64,000 nt of DNA from Adiantum capillus-veneris. Taxonomy: Eukaryota; Streptophyta; Polypodiopsida; Polypodiales; Pteridaceae. The DNA is taken from positions 70,214,912 to 70,278,911 of the forward strand of contig CM043963.1 of NCBI GenBank assembly GCA_014529385.2, in the 5' to 3' direction. The position numbers were made by a program, and so were the translations under genes. The notes under the pieces are model-generated. The model was not told the origin of the DNA, ran no database searches, and saw nothing but the letters and a program-made list of their open reading frames with translations. Of this stretch, positions 1-11,198 are shown in pieces. Each line of letters begins with the position of its first letter. Position 1 is the first letter of the stretch.

Positions 1-1
1 C

Positions 2-688
2 ATGATCCATACCATCCACCTGTAAAGACTTGTTCTTACGTGATTGATCCTCCTGCAATAGCAAAGCCACTAACTCTTCAAAATGAAGAGGCTCAGGATT
101 AGCTCGCAAAGACAGAGTCAAAGAAGTCTGAAAAGTCAAATAAGATGGTGGTAGTGAATTGAGTGTTTTGGAAACCAAGTCCTTCTCTGGAATCACTTCA
201 TCAATGCTAAGCAATTGCTCTTTAAGATCCTTGATTTTTGTAAGATGTTCGACAATATCGTCACCTTCGTCCATCTGTAGTTTGTCAAGTTGTTTCTTCA
301 AAAACTCTATTCTGGCAGTGTTTCTTCCTCCAAACATAGCTTGCAGAGTGTTCCAAGCATCCTCAGAAGTTCTGCAAGATCTGATATGTGGTGTGATTGT
401 CCTCTTTATGGTTAAGGAAATCACAGCCATAGCTTGTGCATCTTTAGTATCCCATCTCTTTTGCTCTAGAGTGACTTGTGAGGGTCCTGCACCAACAGCT
501 GCACCACGACCAGGCGTGGCAGGTGCAATGCTAACTGGACAAACTTCATCTCCAGATACATAATCCCACAATCCTTTACCAACCAAAACATTTTTGGCCA
601 TAAAAGACCAAAGAGAATAGTTGGTACCATCCAATTTGTCTTTGGATGTAAACACACCAAAAATCTCTTTCTCCGTAGATTGAGCCAT
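2..688 (-). CDS. Copia element J, N-terminal Gag, runs off the window
   Basis: About 229 codons stay open from an ATG at 688 to the left edge. The product starts MAQSTEKEIFGVF and carries the UBN2-type copia Gag pattern: a KLDGTNYSLW stretch near residue 19, IKRTITPHI near 94 and WNTLQAMFGGRN near 112, then helices ending in LLQEDQSRK. Gag coats the element RNA and builds the cytoplasmic particle. The ATG was chosen because it is the first methionine after the primer-binding site and gives the family's usual N-terminus. No stop or shift is seen in this part. Pol is expected beyond the left edge. Family assignment is firm; whether the full element is intact cannot be seen. Confidence 0.85.
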   Translation of the reverse strand, partial: MAQSTEKEIFGVFTSKDKLDGTNYSLWSFMAKNVLVGKGLWDYVSGDEVCPVSIAPATPGRGAAVGAGPSQVTLEQKRWDTKDAQAMAVISLTIKRTITPHIRSCRTSEDAWNTLQAMFGGRNTARIEFLKKQLDKLQMDEGDDIVEHLTKIKDLKEQLLSIDEVIPEKDLVSKTLNSLPPSYLTFQTSLTLSLRANPEPLHFEELVALLLQEDQSRKNKSLQVDGMDH

Positions 689-1081
689 ACTGTAGATGCA
701 CACAAGAGAGAACCTCCAAGATATTCACAAATCTCCTCTCCAATCCAAGAAAAACTCTACACAAAATCTCAGCACAAAGCTAAGACAAGCTGCTTCCCAA
801 AAGAACTGTTTACCTGAAGAAAATCTGTCAAAAAGCACACCCTCTTGATCTAAACGCCTCCAAAAAGTAACCTCTGCTACGCTGCTCAGAACAAAATTCT
901 GAGGGCTCGAACGGCTTCGAAAGGGAGGTAAAACCCCAGGTCACCTAGAAAGAATAATCTCGGAACGTCGAGGATGCTCCCACGAGCAAATTTTCCGAAA
1001 ACTGCCTGAAAACTGCGATTGCGTGCGCGGACGCGAAAACGCAAGTAGAGGCTCTGGAAATCACCTTGCTCTGATACCAAT
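689..1081 (-). other. Copia J leader with tRNA-Met primer-binding site
   Basis: Untranslated leader between the LTR and gag. The minus strand reads ATTGGTATCAGAGC at 1081-1068, directly after the LTR end. TGGTATCAGAGC is complementary to the 3' end of plant initiator tRNA-Met and is the usual primer site of plant copia elements. No coding seen here. Confidence 0.88.
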
Positions 1082-1350
1082 TGTTGAAGATGATGAAACA
1101 GGAAACAGAAGGAAGACAACAACTCAGAGTAGGAAGAAGATGGAGAAGGAGAAGACACAGAGCTTGTGTACGAGATCTCTGTTGTCTATTTCTCTGTATT
1201 AGAATAATAGAGTATACAAACTCAGAGCTACAAAGCTTATATGAAACCCTAAGAGATAAGGTGTCCTTTCACACCGGATGTCCAGGGGGAAAAACCCAGT
1301 GGGAGAAAAGTGCCCCTGGTGAAGCGCGTATACACACTAACACTACTACA
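1082..1350 (-). repeat. 5' LTR of copia element J
   Basis: A 269-bp segment that on the minus strand starts TGTAGTAGTG and ends CTTCAACA, immediately followed by the primer-binding site. It contains the CACTGGGTTTTTCCC-like motif common in plant copia LTRs. The right boundary at 1350 is inferred from the TG...CA rule and from the coding frame of element A resuming at 1351. The partner LTR lies outside the window, so the target duplication cannot be checked. Confidence 0.8.
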
Positions 1351-3094
1351 TGTCTACAAGAACCTGAACAAGAAAAAGCACTTGAATCTACACAAGAATC
1401 TGAACAGCAAGAAGCAACGGAATCAGCACAACAAGTAGTTGTATCTACTCAAGAGCAACAAATAGAGAAAGAGACAAAGACAAAAAAGGTAACCAATTTT
1501 GCACCAAAAGAGAACACCGCAAAGTTTGAGCACACAAGAGAACAAGAGGCCAAGGAAACACCCTCTACCTCAACGGAAAAACATCAGCAAACACAAGGAC
1601 AACAACAACAACCAGCCATCATGATGCAACCAAAGGAGAATCTACAAAAACATCATGACAGTTGGCACAAAATGAAGATTGGCAGTCAAATGACGATTTC
1701 ATCCTACAAGTTAATGAATATGCTAAGAAAATGCAAGAGATGACAAAATGACTTCGCTTAGCAGCACTTGGCCGTAGCACAAGGGCCAAAGAGTTAGAGA
1801 TAGTGATTGACGCACTCCAAGGGGAGCTGGACGATAGACTCAATGTCATCACCGATCTACAAAGGCAAGTGCAGGAATTGAGAGCAGAGGTTGAGCAACA
1901 TCAGCTCACAAGAGATAAGCAACAGAAAGAAATGGAGGAACTGAGTGAGTTGCTCACAAAACTATCAAATGCATGCAAAGCAAAGGACGATCAGCTGATG
2001 GAAGTTACAAATGAACTTGTAACTACAACCCTATCAGCTCAAAAGATCCAGGTACAGTTTGATGTAGCCAATGATTCTCTACAATACTCAGAACAACGAA
2101 TCAATGACCAGGAAATATTCTTGCGGCAAAAAAGAGAGAATGTAGCCATTTCCTCGATCAAAGGAACATACAAGGTCTACAAGGCATTAGAAAAGAAAAA
2201 TAAAGACCTTGAGATAGACCTGAAATTAGAGCAGTCTCAGCGTAGAGACCTTGCATTTCATGGGGGCTTTTCACAAGCCAAGCTCCCATACCCCTCTTCT
2301 CTCGTCCCCACCCCATGAAAACCCCCTCTTAGGGAGGGAGTGATAAAAGGCATTGGAAAAAGTAAGAAAAAAATAAAGTATGATTATGTAAATATATAAG
2401 AAAGGTAAAATAGGCCACCTCAGGCCTGCGGGGTAGCCCATCCCCACCTTGCCTCCTTTTTCTTCACTGTTGCCCTGCCGTGTGTCCCTTTTCCTCTCCT
2501 CCACTCAAAAGGTCAACCCCCTCTCTCTTCCCCTTGTCCTTTCTCCTTTCTCTCTCCCCTCAAGCTACCCCATCTCTCACCAATAATGCATTATAACTCA
2601 CCAATAATGCACCCTAACTCACATGCAACTTACCCTATCTTCCAAAATAGTATACCCCACCCCCTCTTTCTCTCTCCTATCATATCCCATGACCCAAATA
2701 CCCCCCCCTCTCTCTCTAAAGGGCACCATGTCTCTTGTCTTGTAGCTAAATAACCTCCCCCACACTCACACACACTCAGTTTCACTGAAAAAGGTGCCCA
2801 CAGACCCATCCCCACCCGGTGGTTACCTGATTTTTCTTGTGTTCACACACATTTGCACACAGATTCACCTCTGAACACACTCCCCTTTCTCCCCTCTTGT
2901 AATTACTTTATTCTCCATGTCACCTCTCACTTTTTTTCATCAACCCATCTCTCTCTCTTAGTCTCTCTCTCTCATGAGACTGCTGTTCTGGCACATATAC
3001 ACACAGCCAGACAAGTGGGACCCACAGTCACATGGCCTATGTAGATAATGATTTCTTCATTTCTAAATTCTAGAATTCCTCCCCCCTCCTCCCC

Positions 3095-3102
3095 TATATA
3101 AA
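3095..3102 (+). promoter_or_regulatory. TATA box of the family E solo LTR
   Basis: TATATAAA in the LTR sense direction, inside an inverted CCCCTATATAAAGAGGGG. An AATAAA polyadenylation-type signal follows at 3405-3410, about 300 bases downstream, the expected U3-R-U5 order. The same box is present in both LTRs of element E (near 34685-34692 and 42358-42366, opposite strand). Confidence 0.6.
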
Positions 3103-3578
3103 GAGGGGTCACCATCACACTAAAGACACACACCATCACCAAAGAGTACACTATGCACTTTGTGTGCCTAGTGCACACACACACACCCACACCATCACCA
3201 TCACCGCAATCACCATGCTCGTCTTGAGCATGACCTCTACACCCTTGGGCTATGGAAGATGAAGGGAAACTAAATGAAGGATGATGGCCATAACCCTCGT
3301 GCGAGTCTTCGCCATCAACTCCCACCTATCCGCCATGTGCTCTACCACGCTCTCCCTTCTCATTCCCCTACCCTATGCTCCCCATTTCATCGCCTTATTC
3401 TCTAAATAAAGCTTGAGGTTTTGTGAGTATGTTTTCTTGCAATGTTTTGCCCATGTGAGGTGTGCGGAATCGCCACCTAGTCTTGTGTTTGGAGTGAGCT
3501 TGTGTATGTGTGAAGGGTGTGCGGATTCGCCATCCTTTTGTGGTGCCTAAGTACTAAGCCGCTATACCCCCTCCCTCA

Positions 3579-3598
3579 CTCTCTCTCTCTCTCTCTCA
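3579..3598. repeat. (CT)n microsatellite in LTR
   Basis: Short CT run within the family E solo LTR. The matching place in the E LTRs holds a longer GA run on the other strand (34190-34203, 41846-41871). Confidence 0.7.
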
Positions 3599-5029
3599 CT
3601 TGATCTCATTCCCTTTCCTCTTCATCATTACTCCCAAGCATCCATCTCTCTTGGATGAAAACTTTGTTATGGTGGTGTGTTGTTTGCGTCCTAGCCGCTG
3701 AAGCTAGGTGGTGCCCTCTGTTTGCTTTACCATGACAGGCTCGAGGCGCGCCATTCAATCCCCGGTGTTTTAGAGGCCGTCGGGGTTCGGGGTTCGCTTT
3801 GCTGCCGTCACATTGATACGGGTCCAAAGAGAAGATGAGCTGCTGAAGGAAATAGCTGAACTCAAAAGACTCAACCAGCTATTGAAAGAGGGAAGGCCGG
3901 AAACGCAAGAAAAGGGAGGCACTTCAAAGCAACCTCAAATAGAAATCACCTCAGTCTCATTCACTGACATGGAGACACAACTAGCAGTAGAGCTAAGTGG
4001 CGAGAGGAGGAGTTTCAAGTACCAATTATTGAAGCAGACATAGTGCCAATGGTCCATCTCTCAAAGACTGAAGAAGATGCACTGGAGGAAAAAATTACAC
4101 AAGAGGTAGATGAGCAGTGGAAGGCAGCAATGGATTGGGAGCTGAGAGTACTTCATTCAGTCAATGCCACACAACTCACTCCCAATCAAATAAATGCACA
4201 ATGGCACCAACAATCCGTGCCCTATCCTTTGATTAAAGTGGAGCTGCTACAAGTAAAAGAAAGGCTTTACACCGACATGAAAGTTGAGGGCGTAGATCAA
4301 GACCACCCGAAGTGGAGGTTCAGTTGGCTGAACAAGAATCCAAGGTACTTAATTCTGTTCACAAGAGCACCTGCAGCCCTGCAAAAGGATCCTACCTTCT
4401 ATCCTGTACCAAGAGTAAGGACCTGGGTAGCACATAAGGCACTACTAAAGAAGCGGCCAACTTGGTTGAATTACCCCAGATTGCCTGCTCCAAAAAAGGG
4501 ACATCGGACTGAAGAATACATGGTGAAAACCCTAAAGGGCGCCATGTCATTCTTTAAAAGTCTACTAGATTTGTCATGTGCTTTGTTATACAAAATACTG
4601 CTCACATGCATCGAAGTGTTCAATGAACCAGAGCAATCAGACACCCCTTGGATGTCATTCCTCGAGGGTAACAAATGGTTGTGCTATGATCTCAGTGGCC
4701 AACCTTCCGAAGAAGTCCTCTATGGATTCTATGCCAGGTGTATGCTTCTACCTTCTCACAATATACTGGCGTTCGAGGAAGCATTTTACACAGGGTTTTT
4801 CACTTGGCGGACGAAAATATTTGGGCTAGTGATAAGCAACCTGACATCGAGATTTATAGGCTACTCAGTAGAGTGAAACTAAAAAACAAAGTCACTATGC
4901 AATTCTTGCAAGTGCCAGATAAAGAAAGGAAGATCAGATACCAAAAGGCACTAAATGCGCTTAAAGACCACCTCGCCAGCCCCTGAAGACTACTTCAGTC
5001 CATAAAGCTGTGTCAAGGAATGACACAGG

Positions 5030-5520
5030 CGAGAAGGGGGGAATGTTAGCAGCAAGCTAACACAGATACCACGAGTACCATTTTTCAGAGTTCTCATTAT
5101 AAAAATAATTATTATTTTGATAAATAGGGAATATTGTAACTCCTAATTTTTTAATAACCTTGTAATTGATGAGACAGGGCTACAAGCTTCCAGATTGTAT
5201 CAACCTCTCATTACCCATCTTTGGTAGAACTCCCAGATTATTGGTTTTGACCACCAAAAACCTTGGCTAAGGTATAAAAGCCAACTTTTGTAAGTTATTA
5301 TTAAGTATTGGATAATGAAATACACAGCATGAGCTAACGACACTCACTTCTCTCCTTCTCGTGCTTCCTACTCCCTCCCCGGTTTGTCATATTGCAGTCG
5401 TGTTTGTTGCATTGTAACCGCAGGTAAGAGCTCTACACATTGACGTAAGCACATCATAGTAATTCGTAGCTTTGGTGTTGCCGATCCACGGCCTAATTTC
5501 ATCATAACTAGGAATTTACA
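5030..5520 (+). repeat. Polypurine tract and 3' LTR of element A
   Basis: A polypurine tract GGCGAGAAGGGGGGAA (5028-5043) precedes TGTTAGCAGCAAGCTAACA at 5044. The LTR is about 477 bp if it ends at ...GGAATTTACA (5520); that end is inferred from the CA rule and from similarity of the last 60 bases to the end of the LTRs of element B. TATAAAAG at 5273-5280 is a good core promoter, about 230 bases in. The LTR opens with an inverted repeat TGTTAGC...GCTAACA that element B shares, so A and B have related LTRs. Confidence 0.7.
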
Positions 5521-6019
5521 CTTCAAAATCAAAAACTAAGGATAGACGGGGTATTGGGGCATCATTTCTAAGCATTTAGATGCATTCTGGATCGAAAACT
5601 ACTAGCTCAAAAATCCACTGGTGTTAATAATTACAATTTTGGCACTTGACCTAAAGTGGGGTTTGAGACCATAAGCATGTGTGCTTAGGTCTTTTAAACA
5701 TGTCCTAGAAGTTTTGTTATGTTTGGATGTCATTTGATGCTGCAACGGATGTGATTTGTTTGTCCATGAGCGATTGGCATTTAGTAATTTCAGTCACTTG
5801 AGTGTAGCTTGAGTTAGATGCGAGTTGTTAGTTGTTTTTGGAGAGATTGACAACCTCTTGTAGTCTCTATGCACTAGTCTAGTCAGCTTTATCCCATGGA
5901 TTGACAATTTAATCATGATTCTCACTAATACTGCAATAAGACAGAATAGTGAGATTAGACACGCGTCCCACACATATGGTTGGTGTTATTAATTGCAAAA
6001 GAGTAACTAGAATAGGGAT
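5521..6019. other. No gene recognised
   Basis: AT-rich sequence between the LTR of element A and repeat C. No long frame, repeat or RNA gene is visible. It may be the 5' part of repeat C or old target DNA. Confidence 0.5.
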
Positions 6020-6856
6020 TTTTTATCCTTGAAGCATGCATGCTTTATGTAGTTAATGGGGACATTGTCAAGAGCTATGGTCTTAATAATGGAGTCCAAC
6101 GGGGCTTGCTTATGGCTTAACCATTATTGACCTATTAGAAGCCTGACAGGAACCGGTGCTCTCTTGGCTTTGTTGAACCCTCTCTTCTATTCCTTGCAGT
6201 TAATAATATTCAAGCCACGGGTATAGATGCTTGAGTGCTTATCTTTGAAGGTAAAGAGGAGTAGCAACTAGGGCTTGAAGTGCCAAATTTTAAGTAAAAG
6301 TCTACACCTAAAATTTTCTAGTATGGCTGACAAAGGAAAGAGATTGAAATGAATGTTGATAGCTTTGATTTTGCTAATGAAAGAGAAACTAATGATGCCC
6401 CTATGCTTGTAAACTATCTTGTTTCTAGGCTACATTAAGCCTTGGGCAACCCATCCCTCCAAGGTGAAGTGCTACAACAATTGTGCACCCATGGCATTCT
6501 CCAAACTCCCCACCAAGAAGAGAGAGTACCTAGGAAGCCTCCTAGTGAGACTTCCAAAAGAGGACTCTTTCCGATAAGGAAAGAAGAAGAGGATCCATAG
6601 GAAGGGCTCAAAAATCTACTACTCGATGATGCATCTCCTTCCCAAAGGAGAACTCAAGTTTCAACGGTAGAGCACCCACCAAAAGAACGAGAAATAAGTG
6701 AGTCTCATGCCACCTCAGTGGAGATGGCTCCACAAAGACGGTGGGCAAAATGCTCTCCAACACCCCCTAAACGGAGAAGACCATCGCACACTTCTCTACA
6801 CCATAATTCAAAGAGGCATGAGAGAAAACAAGAGAAGAAAAAGGTGAGAAAGATAT
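6020..6856 (+). repeat. Repeat C, copy 1: gypsy leader and Gag-type remnant
   Basis: Similar to 33695-33974 plus 43211-43956. Shared landmarks are GAGCTATGGTCTTAATAATGG (GAACTATGGTCTTAATCATGG in copy 2), the AACCATTATTGA words, a GAGGAGTAG(C)AA block and the AAGAAAGAGT / CCTCCTAGTGA / CCAAAAGAGGA coding block. In copy 2 the downstream part codes a basic protein with a FREIDKVLA motif like the N-terminus of some gypsy Gag proteins. Here stops interrupt every frame. At the place where element E sits in copy 2, this copy has an unbroken GTGCCAA, so it serves as an empty-site relative. Confidence 0.6.
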
Positions 6857-7524
6857 GTTCTTAGACTACTTACAAATGCCCTACACCACTTGCAAGTGCT
6901 CATACCCCTACTAGGTTCTTAGACCACTCACATCCACCTAAAAGTGTTATGACCATTTACAAGTGTTTAAGCCACTTACAAGTGTTTAATCCACTGGCAG
7001 GAGCTTAGAGAACTTACATGCGTGTTCTTAGACAACTTACAAGTTCTAAGACCAATTGCACATGCTAAGACCACTTGCAAGGGCTCAAACTTGCAGGTGC
7101 TAAGACCAATTAAAAGTGCTCAAACCACTTGCAAGTGCGAAGACCACTTACAAGGGCTCAAACTTGAAGGTGCTAAGACCACTTACAAGGGCTCATACCA
7201 CTTGTAGGTGCTCAAACCACATGCAAGTGCTAAGACCACTTGCAAGAGAACATACCACTTGTAAGTGCTACCACTAATTACAAGTTCTTAGACCAATTAC
7301 AAGTGTTTAGCCCACCTACAAGTTCTTAGACCACTTACATGCATCTTCTTAGACCACCTACAAGTGCTCACACCACTTACATAATAGTACACCACTTGCA
7401 AGTGGTCTGAGAACATGCAATTTTCTAGATCACTTACAATTCCTAAGACCCCTTTCAAATGCTCAGACCACTTACAAGTGTTCACCACTTGAAAATGCTA
7501 AGATGTCATGCAAGTAAGACCACT
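6857..7524. repeat. Degenerate CCACTTG/CAAGTGCT array, left part
   Basis: About 35 imperfect copies of a roughly 19-20-bp word, typified by CCACTTGCAAGTGCTAAGA, with the palindrome CTTGCAAG in many units. Unit length and sequence drift strongly. The array stops at 7524 where element B starts and resumes at 15163 beyond it. It is not a CRISPR: repeats are degenerate and there are no unique spacers of constant length. Confidence 0.8.
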
Positions 7525-8474
7525 TGTTAGAAGCGGCTAACACAGGTTACACCGGTTGTGCATCAAGCGGGAGATATGCTATGGATGTGCATAATATTTC
7601 CAACTCACCTTGTATAAGTCTTGGGCTCACTTGGAGTTCCAAAGTTGTCTATGCTAGCCTAGAGGGCTCAAGCTTAAACGCATAGTAGAAGGGATTGTGG
7701 TGAAAGTCTTTAAAAGTAAGCCTTTATGCAAGGAGGCTTCATTCTTGAGTATCCACTCTTGAGGATCCACTTTTGAGAGCTCCCTCTCTCTTGAGTGTTC
7801 ACTCTATGGCCTAGCCTTGAGCTTAATGTTTATGCTTAAGAGGCTAGTGCTAATCCAATTGTAATTAGAGTAATCGCTTCTAGATTAATTCATATTTTCT
7901 CATTATTCTATTTCTTCTCTATATTTCATCATGTCATGGAGTAGTATTATACTCTCATTATTCTAGATTTGAGAGAGGTATGTACTTCTTGCTATTAACC
8001 ACTCTTATCTCTCTATGAGCAATTGATTTGCGATATTTAGCATCACAAATTAGGTTGATTAAGTTTGGGTCCTATTCTTGTAATTTGTGTGTGTGCCCTA
8101 TTCTTTGCTTGTGTGTAGATAGGTTTTATGAAGCTCTAGCACCATTCACCTCATGTTTGTGATGAAGTTCCGTGATTGACATGTGGTAATTAGTGTGTGC
8201 TTATCATTAGTGTACTTGGGGTTTCTAGTCTATGGCAATTTGTACTTTGGTGGACTTGATGTGTGTAGGAGTTGTTAGATTAGTGATTAGAGAATGATTA
8301 GAGTTAGTCTTGCAGTGGCTAATCTCTACTTGCATTGGGGAGAGTTGATCTCTTCAATCCTTTATTCCTATTCATCCAATGCTCGTGCTTCCATACCCTA
8401 GCTGGGTTGCCGATCCATGGATTTGATAATTTTGTGTGGGTTGCAACTAGGTCTTGCTACAACGCCTCCCAACA
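7525..8474 (+). repeat. 5' LTR of element B
   Basis: 950 bp, starts TGTTAGAAGCGGCTAACA and ends CGCCTCCCAACA. It aligns along its whole length with 14216-15162. Differences by eye are a few percent, including a 7-bp length difference near 7797 (GAGTGTTCACTCTATGG here, GACTGTATGG in the other). Confidence 0.9.
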
Positions 8475-8476
8475 TT

Positions 8477-8498
8477 TGGTGCCGTTGTTGGGGATCGA
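8477..8498 (+). other. Primer-binding site of element B (tRNA-Asp type)
   Basis: TGGTGCCGTTGTTGGGGA and the following TCGA start two bases after the LTR. From memory of plant tRNA-Asp(GTC), the complement of its 3' end is TGGCGCCGTTGCCGGGGA, so only about two positions differ. tRNA-Asp is a common primer of plant gypsy-type and LARD elements. Confidence 0.75.
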
Positions 8499-10680
8499 TA
8501 ACCTAAGCTAGTGAGTATAGGATGTGTAGAATAGAGTAATTTCACTACTAATTTCTCGGTTTTTGAGTGTGTGTAACTCAATTTTGGTTTGATTTGATGA
8601 TGTTGTGCAAGAAATTGAAGCTAATTGTTGAGTTATGAATACCCCAAACCCTCAATTCCACCCCCAATTTCACTAATTTCATACTAACCCTTGCTAATTC
8701 GCTTCATTTCCATGCTAATTTTTACTAACTTTGACTAACTTTGCTAACCTAACCACTAACATTTGAAGTGTAATGTATGTTAAATCCCCTTGCAAGAGGT
8801 GGAATCAACACTTTCATCAAGTTAATTGTGCTAATTTATGCCTAATTTGATGATTTGAGTGATTGAATTTTGGCCTAAAATGGTCAATTTTGGAGCCAAT
8901 TTGATGGTGCACACACTTGTGTGTGCAATGATGACTTCATGTGGAGCAAAGGAATAGCTTGGACTGTAATTACAATGTAAGTGCACTCACTTGCTCATGT
9001 CAATTCTTGATTGTTTAATGTGATTCGATGTGCTAATTATTTGCTAAAATCATGTGTGTAACACAAATTGACCTACACTTTGCACCTAATTTGATGCACT
9101 TGGAATAAAATTGATAGTCAAATCTTGACTAATGAGCTTTGTGTGTATCCAAATAATGCTTAATTCTCATCAAGAATTCATCTGTGTGCATAAAAATCAT
9201 TGTGTGTGTGCATGAACCCAAGAGGAGAAAAAACTGTCAAAAATTTCAAGTGTATGTGCACCTAATGTTGAGTGTGTGCATGCATATAAATTGATGGAAT
9301 TGATGATACATGAGTATGCAATCATGTAAATGATGAGTATGCTAGGCTAATTCAATCATTTTATAAGCCTAATTGCCAAAAATTTGGGCAAAAATTGAGT
9401 GTGTGTACCTATCCAAGACCACTTGATTTTTTATGATTGATGGTCAATTAGGGCACCTAAATGGTTTTTGATTGTGAACTGTTCATAAAAAGTGTGTGCA
9501 ATCATAAGGTGTAAGCCTAAATGCATTGCCAATTGAGCCAATTTTGATCATTTGTGCTTAATTTTTGAGTGTGTGCATTGCTTGATTGGGTCAAACTAGC
9601 GTTAATTTTTTAGAAATTGAGCATCATTCATTCGCTTATGCTTGATTGACTTTTCAATTTGTGAATTCCAATATGGAATTGATGTAATTTTTGCATAAAA
9701 TTTTAATCTAAATTTGGGTGTGTGTGCCTACTCAATGGCATGTGCAATTCGGTGCTTCAATGAATAATTGGTATTTTTTACCAATTATGATGATTATTTG
9801 GCCAAATAATTGATGTATGTGTCACAATTGGCTTGAAGATAAAGATAAAAATCACTCAATTGATGCTAAATTGTGTATATCTTTAGTGTATTTTCATGCT
9901 AATGATGAATCAATTGAATGAACATGGAAAAAATGCACTAACGTGTGTGTCTATGCAATGGCATGATCTATCAAATGAGAAAATGAATGATTGGTGTTGT
10001 GATCACTAATTATAATGATTGAATAGACCCAAACATTTGTGTGTGTCCAATCAATTAAGATAAAGGACTCAAGTGCACATAATTGGGGATGATTTAATGC
10101 AATACCATTGAGTTGACGTAACCAAATTGATTTGATAGGGTGAAAATTTTGCTTTGAACAAGGTGCCTATTTGTGGCCCAAATCGAACTACGGGTATAGC
10201 TATGACAAACCTAATTAGGGATGCATGAGCAATTTTTGCAATGATTGATAAAGCGGGCTTGGATTTGCTAAATTGATCACTCAAGGAAGGTCAACTTTGC
10301 TCATAAAATAATCCAAATACATACCAAAATGATCTCAAATTGAAATAAATATGGATGGGAATGGATTCAAATCGGTGGGTGACATTGAAATTATTAAATC
10401 TTTCATTGAATTTAATGAATGATGAATTAGAATCATGGCCAATTAATGTGATTTGTATGCTCTTAGCTCCCTTAGCAACTCAAGGAATGCAAACACATTA
10501 ATACTTGCCTTTTCTCTCACTCCCCTTCCCTCCCTCTTGACAATCTCACCCTTACACTCTTGATATCATCCACGTGGGAACAAGCCCCCAAAGCCAACAC
10601 ACACATACACACAAAAGGCCATTTATTGGCGAGTTTGACCCTCAGTACTGGCCGCCACTTGCTTGGCTTATAGCGTAACA

Positions 10681-10702
10681 CCACACACACACACACACAC
10701 AC
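10681..10702. repeat. (CA)n microsatellite
   Basis: Pure CA run inside the C-rich block of element B. Confidence 0.85.
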
Positions 10703-10987
10703 CAGTGCTAGCAGCTCCAATCTTTGGCCCACCCCGGACTGCCCCGCTGCTCACAATTTAACACACACACTTGCTGACTCAGAGCCAACCCCACCCACTG
10801 TCATGGCCATTTTGTCTTGGCTTTAGCAAAAAACACAATTGCATTGGCCCATTACACTGCCGCATGCACACCTGCCTGAGCCTTGGCTCCCAACACGACA
10901 CTCACACATATGCTGCTGCTGACGCGGAGTCGATCCTCACGCACGTTGATAGAACACGCTACCAAGTCCCCGGCATTCAATGAAAAA

Positions 10988-11042
10988 TCTCTTTCTCTCT
11001 CTCTCTCTCTCTCTCTCACTCTCTCTCTCTCTCTCTCTCTCA
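10988..11042. repeat. (CT)n microsatellite
   Basis: CT run of about 55 bp with one ACT interruption, inside element B. Confidence 0.9.
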
Positions 11043-11126
11043 TCCTTAGTTGAGGCCCAAGCGCCCCGCATCTCGATTCCCCTAGTTCGCTCTATCGCCT
11101 ACACAAACCGTCGTTGATACGAAAAC

Positions 11127-11148
11127 ATATACATATACATATATATAT

Positions 11149-11190
<42 letters not shown>
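11127..11190. repeat. (ACAT)n/(AT)n microsatellite
   Basis: ACATAT words passing into a 30-bp pure AT run, inside element B. This gives false Tyr/Ile frames on the minus strand. Confidence 0.9.

Positions 11191-11198
<8 letters not shown>

Larger units (their letters stand above)
2258..3810 (+). mobile_element. Solo LTR of gypsy family E inside element A
   Basis: 1553 bp, closely matching the reverse complement of both LTRs of element E (33975-35517 and 41631-43206). It starts TCATGGGGGC where E has TGATGGGGGC, one substitution in the terminal TG, and ends GCCGTCA. It is flanked by a 4-bp direct repeat CATT (2254-2257 and 3811-3814). No internal sequence remains, so it is a solo LTR left by LTR-LTR recombination. 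Insertion plus duplication adds 1557 bp, a multiple of three. Small frames inside it (2271-2504, 2972-3325) are not genes. Confidence 0.88.
1351..4986 (+). pseudogene. Element A: long coiled-coil protein upstream of 3' LTR, broken
   Basis: One long reading frame, now in pieces. 1351-1740 codes a Gln/Glu/Thr-rich stretch; a shift lies near 1640-1690 and a TGA at 1749-1751. 1752-2257 codes a coiled coil with heptad-like Leu/Val spacing and many Glu, Gln and Lys. A 1553-bp solo LTR follows, and the same frame resumes at 3815 with more coiled coil. A shift near 4005 leads into 4007-4876, a Trp- and Pro-containing globular part with no family I recognise, and another near 4790 leads into a short tail that stops at 4986. 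The frame ends 44 bases before the polypurine tract and LTR at 5044, so it belongs to that element. No reverse transcriptase, integrase or zinc knuckle is visible. It could be an unusual Gag, or an extra 3' ORF whose pol was lost or lies left of the copia insertion. Confidence 0.6.

Noticed and set aside
6857-7524. CRISPR-like array
   Set aside because: Units are degenerate, contiguous and variable in length, with no unique spacers; the sequence is eukaryotic.
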